Position numbers and translations under genes: made by a program. Under the pieces are notes generated by a model. The model saw nothing but the letters and a program-made list of their open reading frames with translations. It had not been told where the DNA came from and ran no database searches. 64,000 bases of DNA from Allomyces macrogynus ATCC 38327 (taxonomy: Eukaryota; Blastocladiomycota; Blastocladiomycetes; Blastocladiales; Blastocladiaceae): the NCBI GenBank assembly GCA_000151295.1, contig GG745359.1, forward strand, positions 42,617 to 106,616. The letters run 5' to 3'. Positions 10,223-20,310 of the stretch are shown here, one piece after another. The stretch's first letter is position 1; the number at the start of each line of letters is the position of its first letter.

Positions 10223-11347
10223 CCCCATTGGTCCCCAGTCCACCTGCAGCAAACCGGGTCTCTCACTGTCTTGCAGACACTCATGCTCCAATGCTGGCCC
10301 CACCAGTGGGAGCTCGGCAATCGGGTCGACCATGGGAAGTTGATCCAGAACTGCCATAGGCACTTGAACTTGATTATGCTGTGCACCATGCCCAAACTCC
10401 TCATCAACAACAGCATCTTCACCAACACCATTGACCACAGTCAACAGCACATCTAGTGACCCCAAATCAACTTGCACAGGTGACCCAACCTTGACCTTAG
10501 CTGATGGCAACGTGTGAGGAGCCAGCAACAACACACGACTCTGCAACACAGAGCCGCTCAGCAAACTTGACATCGTGTGTGACAAACACCTTCTGTCTGT
10601 CCCACACACGGGACCATTGCACATAACCCATGGCAACTCATCTCCATAACCAACCATGCGCACTGCCACACCTGCAGCAAATCTGGACACGCCCAGACAC
10701 GCCTGCGTCATTGGAACAACAGCGCCACCAAGCGAGCCCCACACCTTGCACTTTGACATGTTTGGTGACGCGCTGAAAACAACCTGGTATGGCAAGCGAC
10801 CACCGAGCAAGTCACTTGGCACACGGTTGCGCACATAGCACACTGCGCGCACACACTCTGGCCAGAGGGAATCCAGCGCCTTGGTGGCCATCATGGCCGC
10901 ACACACCATAGACTTGAGCACACCCTGTGTCCGCTCAGCAAGCCCATTTGACTCTGGCGAGTTTGGAGAAGTTGTCGACAAGTGCATGTGACGTGAGATC
11001 AGAATCGAGTGTAAGCTGTTGCCAATGAACTTGCCACCATGGTCGCTGTGCAGCCAGCCTGCAGACACGCCAAAGAACGACTCAGCGTGCTTCAGCAGAT
11101 TGAGAAGCTGCAGTCCAAAGTCGTCCTTGCACTGAAGAAGCAGCATGAAGCACCAGTGTGAGTACTCATCCATGACTGTCACAACGTAGTTGACACCCCC
11201 CATGCCAACCATCTTCATCAACACCAAATCAGCGTGGAGGACACCAAATAGTTGATTCACACACAAATGGCGCAGCAGATGCAGCTGGCTGTGCATGTTG
11301 GCCACAAGACACATCATACACTCGTGTAGCGGCTTGGCCACACCCAC
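10223..11347 (-). pseudogene. Copia integrase and linker of element B
   Basis: The minus-strand frame 11347-10148 encodes the integrase core (HADL, then HSDHGGKF, where the usual GEF has become GKF) and part of the linker. Many arginines of element A are replaced here by C, H, Q or W, and Ser by Leu, as expected from C-to-T change at CpG. The catalytic Glu is mutated, so this copy should be inactive. Confidence 0.8.
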
Positions 11348-13394
11348 ATCGTCCTTGATGCCATGCTAGAGCATACACACAGCCGAAACGTGATCATGAC
11401 TGACGTGAAAAAGTCACACATGCCACAACTCAGTGAGCAACACCTTCTTGACTGCATTGGCGACATGCACACCAACAGGGCGCTTACCCCAAAAGTTGAG
11501 TACCTGTGCGTCCTCAGTTGGTCCCTTCTCACACACGCCCAGGACGATCCACATATCCCCATGCTGCATGCCCTTGGCGAGCAGGTCTCCTGTCTCGCAA
11601 TGCACAAACTGGACGTCTCAATCCCCAAAGATGACTTGCATGGCAGTCCGATTGTACAGCTCAGAGACTGAGACAAGCATCTTGAAGCCAGGAATGTACC
11701 AGACTGGGTCAAGGTGAACAATGTTGCCCGAAGGTGTGCAGATGCGCATCGTGCCCTTACCAATTGGATGGCACACGCGGTGGTCACCCAATGAGACAAG
11801 GAACCCTTCACCAGGCTGCATGTTGTTGAGTGTAGCAAACAGCGACTTGTCGCCGCAAAAGTGCGTGCCAGTGGCTGAGTCGACTTTCGGGCTCTGTGCA
11901 AGACGTGCGCGCGCCGACAAAGGCATCAGTGTGCGCGCACGATGATGGTGAGGATCCGGTCCTTCATAATTCAATGCATCGACATGAATGATGGGCAGGT
12001 ACGTGCTGGGCAGTGTCACCATGCCCTGATGGCTTTGACATTCAAGTCTCATGATTTTGGGGCAGAGGGCGACAATTGGGTAGTGCGCAAATCCGTCAAA
12101 TTCAGCAGCACCAATAACAACACCAGCAGCGTCTGCACCACGGGCAGCCGCCATCAACCACTCATACTTGTCCACTGACAAATGCACCATTGCATGTTCA
12201 TCACCGTCCTTGGCCACAACATTCATGCCCTTCTTTTTGTGCCAGTTTGTGGTTTCAGCGCCGCTCTTGCGCTGGTGGTCCCAGTTTGGGCAAAAGCGCA
12301 TGTAATGACCAATCTTGCCACAGTTGTGACAGGCGTTTGTGTCCTTGTGCTTCGTCACAACAAGCGCCTGCATCTCAGTCCCAGAGCTGCATTTGAGCTG
12401 GTCGGCAGCCCCCTCGAGAATCGTCTGCAATTCGACGAGCGCCATTTCCTCATAGCACTCGCCCAAGGAGAGCACTGTTGGCAAATACTCGGGCGGCAGC
12501 AAGGAGAGCAGTGCAAGGACCAAGAACAAGTCAGCAAAGTCAGTGCACACGTGCAAAGATGACTTGGCACGTTCATGGCACAGAATCACGTCAAAATGGT
12601 GTTGCAAATCGGCAATGTGCTTGCAAACCACCGCAGCACCAGAACCCAACATGGGCTTCATGAACAGCCCCTTGACGTTGGCGAGATGGGCTTGCACAGA
12701 ATGTTTGTCAAAACAAGCGCACAGCAGCGCCCATGCATCAGCAACACAGGTGGCGTCCGAGAAGACTGGCAGGAGTTTGGACGCAATGGCAGACGGCAAA
12801 ATGACCTTGATGATGGTCCAGATGCACAACTTGGCCTTGTAGCTGTTGAGTTAACCACTGCACCAAAACCTGATCAAGGACAGTAGTGCTGGATTCACCA
12901 TTCTAACACTCCCCCTGAAGCCAGTATTTGCTGCAACTTCAGTTACCTGGGGTCAGCTGGAAGGGTGAGGATTCCTTTTTCCCCTTCTTTTGGGCTCCAA
13001 ATGTCAACTGTAACAACTGAGGTTCAATCCCAGTAGCTGTTGTGGGCCATGCACTTCTTGCATTCGGCAGAGGCCGGACCATTCCAATAGACCGCATTGG
13101 CAACGAACTTGACGTCCAAGTCAAGCTCAATGAGTTTCTTGAATTGCGCATCCTTCATTTCCTGTTGCTGTTCCAGCAACACAACCTCGAATTTGGCATC
13201 GACCAAATCTTGTAGAACTTGAGTTCAGGCAGGTCTTCAAGCTGGTCGGCAGTCAAAAAGCCAAGAAAATGGTCAGCAAACATTGGCCAGTCTGTGCCAT
13301 TGGCCTTGAGCATCTCAATCGTCACTGGTTGGCTGGAGATAGGCGTCTTGACCAAAACAGACAAGGTCATGGTGACAGTCATGGGGCAGGACAA
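11348..13394 (-). pseudogene. Copia gag and protease of element B, interrupted
   Basis: Gag starts at ATG 13394 or 13382 (minus), shifts frame near 13200, and is interrupted by the 189-bp insertion at 12844-13032. It resumes in the frame 12829-11618, which carries the CCHC knuckle (CHNCGKIGHYMRFC) and a protease region (DSATGTHFCGD). Gag and Pol are continuous here through the position where element A has a stop. Substitutions relative to element A are dominated by R to C/H/Q, S to L and T to M. Confidence 0.8.
12844..13032 (-). mobile_element. 189-bp miniature LTR-type insertion in gag
   Basis: The insertion splits gag between CCTTGTAGC and TGTTGTGGGCC, which are contiguous in element A. 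GTAGC is present on both sides (12839-12843 and 13033-13037). The left end is the 65-bp TGTT...AACA unit (12844-12908), 63/65 identical to 7900-7964. Read on the minus strand, the unit is preceded by CAGGGGGAG, a polypurine tract, so it is a 3' LTR. The opposite end begins TGGGATTGAACC on minus, with no second LTR. No coding capacity is seen. It looks like a non-autonomous miniature retrotransposon that integrated without its 5' LTR. Confidence 0.65.
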
Positions 13395-13660
13395 ATGTTG
13401 GCAAAAATCGTCAAAATCAAGTCAAAAAAAATCGGCGTTGCGCTGTCTCGAGCAGATGCAGCACGTTTTGGGTGGTGGTGGTTCGAGTTTTGGTTGTCGT
13501 CATCGTCATCGTGGTAATGGATGGGTCCAGCATGGCCCCACTCAGTTGGTCGGTCAAATTGGTCCGTTTCTCGCAGAGATCGGCGAGCACAGCAGCAGTG
13601 GGTCCACGACAAGGATATCAGCAGCATTCGTTTGGTCCGTGAGTGCTTGGGATGCGCTCA

Positions 13661-13672
13661 GGGCTCATAACC
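13661..13672 (-). other. Primer binding site, half-tRNA type
   Basis: Directly after the 5' LTR the minus strand reads GGTTATGAGCCC. Its complement GGGCTCATAACC is the anticodon arm (anticodon CAT) of initiator tRNA-Met, and the similarity extends into the adjacent GCGC stretch. Drosophila copia primes from the 5' half of this tRNA at the same position. Identical sites follow the LTRs at 748 and 14112. Confidence 0.7.
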
Positions 13673-13863
13673 TTTTGCAAGGTTGAGCAGGAGAAGGAAT
13701 GCATTTGGTGTGTGCACTCTGCACTTCAGTGGTGGTGGCAACCATAACCTAGGTTGCCACCATCATTTACACAAGGATCCAACTCAAACAGCTCCAACAA
13801 GGAAACAATGAGGGAAGACAAAAAAAATACAAGAAACACAAAAGCGAGCTGAACACTTCCACA
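13673..13863 (-). repeat. 5' LTR of element B (about 191 bp)
   Basis: The LTR begins TGTGGAAGTG at 13863 (minus) and ends GCAAAA at 13673, followed by GGTTATGAGCCC. It is slightly longer than the other copies because of a longer A/T run. Confidence 0.8.
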
Positions 13864-14111
13864 AAATATTGTTGAAATCAAGTCGAAAAAATTGGTATTG
13901 TGCTGTCTCAAGCGGATGCAGCATGTTTTGAGTGATGGTTCGATTTTCAGTGGTAATGGATGGGTTCAGTGTGGCCCCCCTTGGTCAGTCAGTTAAATTG
14001 GTCTGTTTCTCGCAGACATCAGCAAGTGCAGCAGCAGTGGGTCCATGGCAAAGATATCAGCCATGTTCAATCAGTCTGTGAGCACTTGGGATGCGCTCAG
14101 GGCTCATAACC
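13864..14111 (-). mobile_element. Copia leader remnant (third minus-strand copy)
   Basis: Downstream of the LTR at 14112-14298 lies the primer binding site and leader of another minus-strand copy, cut off at 13864 by the 5' LTR of element B. No gag remains. The leader is strongly CpG-depleted. Confidence 0.7.
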
Positions 14112-14298
14112 TTTCGCAAGGTTGAGTGGGAGAGGGAATGCATTTGGTGTGTGCACTCTGCACTTTGGCAGTGGTGGCAACCATAACCTAGGTTGCCACC
14201 ATCATTTACAAAAGAATCCAACTCGAACAGCTCCAACAAGGAAACAATGAAGGAAGACAACAAAAAATAAACACAAATGTGAGCCAAACACTTTGACA
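14112..14298 (-). repeat. 187-bp copia LTR (minus orientation)
   Basis: The LTR starts TGTCAAAG at 14298 and ends GCGAAA at 14112. Beyond 14298, GACAC (14295-14299) is repeated at 14372-14376 around a 72-bp sequence. Confidence 0.8.
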
Positions 14299-15762
14299 CC
14301 ATGAAGGCGGGAGAGCTGTGCCAGTTTTAGGTGCAGACTGAGTGGCTGGATGCAAGGAATTTGCAGAGTCAGACACTCCCAAATCGATACAGTGTTGAGT
14401 CCTGTTGTACCCAGAGGTACAGTTGGGTGTTGTTATACATGGAATGTTAAGTGGGAATCAACAACAACAACAAGCATGCAAAAGATCAAGATGGGTAGCT
14501 CCACTTGACATCAAAGAGCTTGACAGGTAGCTCCACTTCACATCAAAGAGCAAGATGGGTAGCTCTGCTTCACATCACCCAGTGTCCCATTTATGATATC
14601 ATCACAATGCCTATTCTCCCCTTCCCCATCCTGTGGCCTGTACACATTGTGCATGCCATGGGCCACTGCAAAATGCTCATCCAGTGGAATAAAATCACTG
14701 TGTGGGCACCTTTTTCACAGTCACTGACCTGACTAAATGTTGCAGAGCCAGACTGTTCACCAACTGTGCAGCATTGCTTGATGACCTGGGACCCAACATT
14801 GCAGTTTAAGGAAGATTTGGCAAGGAAAATTGGCAAAGTTATCAACAGTTGCACAAATGTGGTCACAGTCATCAGCAAGTTGACATTCAGTGAGCTGGCA
14901 CTTGTGGAGCTGAAGTAAGGCTGATTGGAATTGATTGCACTTGCCCCTTCACTTGCGCTTGTTGAGGTATAGGAACACCAAGGGCGCTTACCAGCTGATT
15001 TGCCATTTTGGACTCGATGGAGAGATCTCTTGGAGTCTTGCCTCGTTGCACCCAGCCACCTGAGCCCGGTAATGGCAGGGTCAAGCGTAGGACGCTTCGC
15101 AAGCGCCTCCTGTTGGCCGTCTTGGCCTTCCTCCCAAAAAAAGTTCGGATGGCAACAACTTGTGTCATCGATTCATCACAACTTGTAGCAATCAATTCAG
15201 CAAACTGCAATGGACAAGAAACCCCAACCAACGCTCATGTCCCCTGATTTTTGTCGTGCTGCTGCCTAGGGCCCGCCCAAATGCACCCCAACACAATGTG
15301 GTCTAGCGATCCAAACTGTACCAACCCTGCAACAAGTCATTACGACGAGCCCGCCCTTCTTGGTATTTTGAGCCACGGCCCTGGTAAGGATCCTGCTTGG
15401 CTGTCAATCCGCCTGAGCAGATGGGCAACAGGTAATGCAGATGCTTGCCAATTGCAACCAGCCTTTGCTCCCAATCAACCCTCGACGATGATTCAAGCGG
15501 CCTTTCCAGCGCGCAGTACGACAAATTCTCGCCAGAACACGTGCAGCATTGGTGTATCGAGTATGTCAACCAATTGTGTCCTTCTGGCATGTTGTGCTGC
15601 TTGCACCTGCTGGGCATGGCTCATTCATTTTTGATATACCTCTGTAGCCTCGTCTGATTCCGCTCGTTCGCGTTCATTTCCTCACGCCTCGTCACTGGAA
15701 AATCACTCCCTGAGATCGGTTTTTACTGACACTAGCGGGTGGACACGATCACAGAGCCCCCA
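14299..15762. other. CpG-poor intergenic region, no gene recognised
   Basis: Up to about 14900 the sequence is nearly free of CG dinucleotides and rich in TG/CA, as in decayed repeats. It contains a 32-bp tandem repeat at 14485-14580. Small ORFs between 14887 and 15634 have no recognisable domain. The last about 100 bp would be the promoter of the coiled-coil gene starting at 15763. I see no RNA gene. Confidence 0.5.
14485..14580. repeat. 32-bp tandem repeat, about three copies
   Basis: GTAGCTCCACTT-type units begin at 14495, 14527 and 14559, an exact 32-bp period with a few substitutions. The surroundings are non-coding. Confidence 0.8.
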
Positions 15763-17648
15763 ATGGATGACACGGTCGACAAGATGTGTCTTGATCCGGG
15801 CTCTCCGTCTCGCCTTCCTGCACAGCAGCGCGATCGACAAGTCAAAAAATTGGAGCAGGAAAAGCAGGTGCGTGTCCCTTGAAGAAAGGGCCAGTTCAGT
15901 TTTGTCACGCCTGCTCACCACAGGTTTTCTGGATAGGATCTCCTGCAGCAGATTTTGTACTCTTCGGCGAGCGCTCAGTCGCTCTCGGTCCTGCTCTCCA
16001 AAAAGCACAACGAGGCCGACCAGCTGCTCAAATCGGTGGAGACCCACGAGCAGCGCATTGCCGAGTTGCAGGCACTTCTCGATCAGCGTGAGAAGGAGGC
16101 GTTGGTCTACACGGAGCAGTTGGCGTCCAAGACCGAGGATCTGGGGACGCTTAAGCTGTCGATGAGCGAGCAGACGATCCAGTACCAGAAGGTGCGTGAC
16201 CTTTACTTCTGTTCTGCCTCCCACTCGCTGGTTTTCTGATCCATTGTTCGACTCCTTAGGTCCTGGACTTGCTCGAGGCTGAGCGAAACGCCAACCACGC
16301 ACTCCGCACCGACTTAGAGACGGCACAGCGTGCCGCATCAGCCGCGACGCGGTCCGAGCACGACTTGCGCAACGAGCTGGCCCAACAGAGGCTCGAGGTG
16401 CAGAAACTCGCCGCCCAACTGTCCGAGGCTGAGAACGGCGCAGGCGCGCTCACCGACGAGCTAAATGTTCTCGCGAAGGCTCATCAGTCGCTCGTTTCGG
16501 CGCTAGCGCGGGTCGTTGATCGCCTCTCGTCGAGCGACTCTTTTGGGGTCTCGCGGACCATTCCAGACGCTCCTGGACCGCCCGCCCAGCACGACTGGGC
16601 GTCTTCGGACCCGGCGCAATCCGTGCGCGTCGCCGTCCAGTACGCGCAACGTGTGGTCGATGCGCTCGATTCGCACCTCGTCCAAGTGCAGGAAAGGTTC
16701 GACGCTGCGGACGACCTGATCCGGCGTTTGGAGAGCCGGGTTGATACCGCTGAGGCGGACGCGGCGCGGTCGGCGCAGGCACTCGAAGGAGTGCAGCGCG
16801 ATTTGGCTCGCACGACGAACGATCAGCAGTCGCTGTTGGCGACCAAGGAAACGCTGCAAAAGGACCACGACGCGGCCGTCGCCGCCCTGTCGGCGCAGCT
16901 CCAGGCTGTGCGTATGGACGCGGATGCGGCCGCGCGAGACCGTGACGCTGCGCGCGCTCAGGCCGCGAGCGCCGCTCAAGACGCTGAGGCCGCTTGCGCG
17001 CGGGTTTCTCGTGTCACGGCTGACCTGGCGGCGTGCAAGCGGCTCGTTGAGGCGGAGCGGCGCACACGGCGCGACCGCGAGAAGACGGCGGTCGAGTACG
17101 CCGAAATGCAGATGCACATCCAGAGACTGACTGCCGAGCTCGATGCGGAGCGCGCGGCCGTTGCCGAGGAGCAGGCCAAGCGGCGTGCCGAGACAGCGCA
17201 TTGGATGCAGGCGACTGTCGACTTGCAGCACGAGCACGCGGGGCTCAAGGACGAGTATACGCGTCTCGCCGCCGCGCACGCTGCGCTCCAGGAGCAGACG
17301 TGCGCCGCCAAGGAGCTCCGAGCGTTGTGGACGCAGGCCACGCTCGCCGAGTGGGGTGGTGGAGGGGTGCCGAGCGTCATTCAGCGTCCGTCGTCGCCGA
17401 TGGCCTCGTTGACGGGTGCAACATTGAGCGGGAGACTCGCGTCGGGTGCGGCGACGAGATTGACGACAGTGTCACCGTCCAAGTCTCCCGAGCCCGCTGA
17501 GGACTCCCTGCTGTCGACACTCGCGCGGTTGCGCAGTCGGTCGCGCTTGCGCCAACAGGCGCAGCCGCAACTTGCCGGCGGAACGGCCGACATGCGCACA
17601 GCGTCGCCTTCGACGCGCGGGCCGTCTGGGGCGGGCCCTGTCATTTGA
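15763..17648 (+). CDS. Coiled-coil protein, function unknown
   Basis: Three exons are inferred: 15763-15867, 15949-16191 and 16260-17648 (578 aa). Introns are 81 and 68 bp with GTGCGT donors. The CAG acceptor at 15948 was chosen because it continues the heptad-rich frame (QILYSSASAQSLSVLL). Residues about 25-520 are almost continuous coiled coil, rich in A, E, Q, L and R. Residues after about 440 are Ser/Thr/Pro-rich with a short basic stretch. No catalytic motif is visible. It could be a structural or centrosome-type protein, but the sequence alone does not assign a function. It is convergent with SEC61 alpha, 269 bp away. Confidence 0.75.
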
Positions 17649-17917
17649 CGTGAGCGAGAGGGGTGCCGGAACTGGCTGGTGGTGGTTTGCGACTGTGAAT
17701 TGTTGATCTGATGATGATGGCGAGTTCTTGGACCCTCCGTATGGTTCTGTCCGGATGCCACGATCATAAATCCTGTGCCAAAATCTCAAATTTACGTTGT
17801 CAATGTTGGAAAGGAAATGCAACATCAGAACAAACCGCTCACAACCCACGACCGAGCGATACTTGGCACACCGACACACTCTGCCGGCCGTGAGTGCAAG
17901 CTCGATCCGGTCTGCTT

Positions 17918-19594
17918 TTACATGGCTCCGTCAAAGCCACCGGCCTCGGCCTGTTCCTTGGCAAACAGCTCAAAGTACTGGTAGATGATCGTGACGGCGA
18001 GCAGAATACCAGTACCCGAGCCGATCGCGCCGAGCAAATCGGCCGAGACGGACAGCAGGCCAATGCAGAGACCGCCAAGCGCGGCCGCCGTGGGGATGAC
18101 GCGCTTGAGCTCTTTGTACATGGTCGTGTCGCGGTACCCGCGAATGACGAGCCCTTGGTCCTTAAGCTGGCGCGCCACGTCGCGCGGCGACGAGCCCGAC
18201 ACCTCAATCCACGCCTTGGACAGGAGCGCGCACGCCGAGAGCAGAATGGCCGTGTAGAGAGCGAAATGAATCGGGTCCGTGAGCGCAGCGAGCAGCGACG
18301 ACGGCGGCGTGAGGTAGTAGGCGAGTCCGGACGTGGCAAAGAAGTGGTTGGTGCCCTCTTGCGGCTTCCACACGCCCAGCAGGCGCACGAGCAAGTTGTC
18401 CGGGAAGCGGTTGTAGAGCAGCTGCGAGATCAGAAACACGTTCGAGACGAGAGCCGACTGGAGCATGATGGGCATGTTCGACGTGTAGAAGAGCTTGATC
18501 GGATAAGAGCCGGTCTGGCCCTGCACGCGCGTCGACTTGATGGGGATCTCGACGCGCCAGCCCTGCAGGTAAATGACGACGCCGAACACGACCACGGTGG
18601 CCACGAGGTTCATGATGTTGGGCAGGTGCGCGCGCCACATGGCCTCCTTGATGGCGGAAAACTTGTTGGAGCGCGTGAGCAGCAAGTGGAAGAAGGCAAT
18701 GACGGCGCCCTCAAACTCGGGACCGCGGCCAGTGTTGATCGTCGTCGGCGAGAAGGCCTTCCACACGATCGTCTCGCAAATGTTGGTGGCAATGAAGAGC
18801 GAAATACCCGAGCCGAGACCGTAGCCCTTTTGCAGCAGCTCGTCAAGCAGAATGACGATCATGCCCGCAATGACGAGTTGCAGGACGAGCAGCACGCAAA
18901 TACCCGCGCCGAGCTCCGAGGGCGGACCGTAGAAGCCGGACATGACCTGCACGGCGGCCTGGCCAAATGTGATCAGCAGGGCAAAGACTGATCAAGGCAA
19001 AATGACGAGAGTGAGAAACTTGGACAAGCTGTAAAATGACCGCGCCACAACGCAAAGAGTCACACAACGTACGCTTCTGGGCGCCGTTGAAGAGCGCGCG
19101 GTCTTCCTTGACGGCGTAGTCAACTTCAATGATGCCGGCACCGGCCAGTAACTGCATGATCATGCCTGAGGTGATGATGGGCGTGATACCGAGCTCCATG
19201 AGCGTGCCTCGATTCGAGGCCATGATGACGCGGATCCAGTAGAGCGGGTCGGACGAGTTGGACGACATGATGCCGTAGAGCGGGATCTGCGAACACACGA
19301 GGAAGATGAAGAGCGTGACGGCAGTCCACAGGACCTTCTGGTTGAAGGGGACCTTGCGCTCGGGTGCTGCCACCTCGGGCAGCACCGCCATGAACGGCCG
19401 GATCAGGTGCAGGAACCGGACTAGCAAAATTGGGAGCGTCGTCGGCGGTATCGTGAGGGTGAGCAAATGGAGCAGGGCCAGGTCGCGTCTCATCGCTGCG
19501 GGCGGAACGAGCAAGCAGCTGCTCGAACGACCAACGAAAGCAAGTCGTGGCGCTCGCTGTTGGCAACGTCGACAGGGACCAACGTACACGACAT
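17918..19594 (-). CDS. SEC61: Sec61 translocon alpha subunit
   Basis: This is the pore-forming subunit of the ER protein-conducting channel for co- and post-translational translocation. Exons on minus: 19594-19588 (only 7 nt), 19420-19073, 18987-17918, for 474 aa, close to the usual 476. Splicing gives the N terminus [12 protein letters not shown], typical of the family. Diagnostic blocks are the lateral-gate/plug segment [51 protein letters not shown] and the C-terminal [20 protein letters not shown]. About ten membrane segments are visible. The donor GTACGT after the 7-nt exon and after 19073 fits other introns in the window. It is divergent from the copper transporter gene, with 716 bp between start codons. 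Confidence 0.95.
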
Positions 19595-20310
19595 GGTGGG
19601 GCAACGGGAAGACGGGACCAGAACACGGGCAGGAACACGGGGGAGCCGAACAGCTTGAGGTGGTGGTGGTGGTGGTTGACAGCCAGAAGCAGAGGTCCAA
19701 CGGGTCGGGTGGTTGGCGAGGGCGCCACAGCACTTGAGCGGCCAGCGGTTGCGGGGCAGAGCAGGTGGTGCTCGTCGACTAGGTGTCGCAGGCAGGTCGA
19801 GCGTGGTGCAGCACGTCGAGGAGGGAGAGGGCGTCGTCGGCGTGCTGTGCCGGGTGGTTGGCGAAACGTAGGCGACCGACCGCGAGCTGAGGAGCAGAGC
19901 GATCAGACTGGAACGCGTGCCATGTCTGTGGGCTGCCACACGGATCTCGGCATGATTCCGTGCGAAACGGCCTCTCTGCGCACGGATCACGAAGCCGCAC
20001 ACGCTTTTGGCTGCCAGCTCAGCAGCGCTGGCTCCATTTGCATCACGTGTGCCGCCTGCCAGCCCACCTGCCAAGGGCATCGATACCTCCACCGCAAACC
20101 AGACCTGGCGATAACCTACCCCATAACGCTGCTAAGCACAAAGCGAGGATCAAGCGACACCCAGAGCGGCGACCAGGACGGCGAGCCAGCGCGACGACGA
20201 ACTGACCGAAACACCGGCGTTGGCGACGACGACACCGCCCGCATCGACCCTGAACTGTCCGCACTCGACGTTCGCGCTCGTCACCAGCGACAATCGACCC
20301 GTCCGCATTA
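19595..20310. promoter_or_regulatory. Divergent intergenic region SEC61 / copper transporter
   Basis: 716 bp separate the two start codons. ORFs on both strands are low-complexity and overlap; none has a recognisable domain. The region presumably holds the promoters and 5' UTRs of both genes. I see no clear TATA box. Confidence 0.4.

Larger units (their letters stand above)
7712..13863 (-). mobile_element. Nearly complete Ty1/copia element with later insertions (element B)
   Basis: On the minus strand this runs 5' LTR (13863-13673), primer binding site, leader, gag, protease, integrase, linker, RT-RNase H, polypurine tract (7977-7969), 3' LTR (7898-7712). Three later insertions interrupt it: a 189-bp piece in gag (12844-13032), a solo 187-bp LTR in the linker (10036-10222) and a 65-bp solo LTR-like unit at the 3' LTR edge (7900-7964). 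The outer flanks (AAATA after 13863, CGTCG before 7712) do not match, so no target-site duplication survives. The 5' two-thirds is strongly CpG-depleted; the RT end is not. Confidence 0.85.

Noticed and set aside
12844..13032. tRNA-derived SINE, because GGTGCAGTGGTTAA resembles an A box and GGTTCAATCCC a B box
   Set aside because: The two boxes face opposite directions and are in the wrong order, so they cannot form one pol III promoter. The TG/CA ends fit an LTR unit better.
7712..13863. Target-site duplication for element B as a whole
   Set aside because: The 5-bp flanks (AAATA and CGTCG) differ, and both flanks are pieces of other copies.
14887..15634. Small ORFs on both strands as genes
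   Set aside because: No domain, no splice continuation and no codon pattern like the neighbouring genes.
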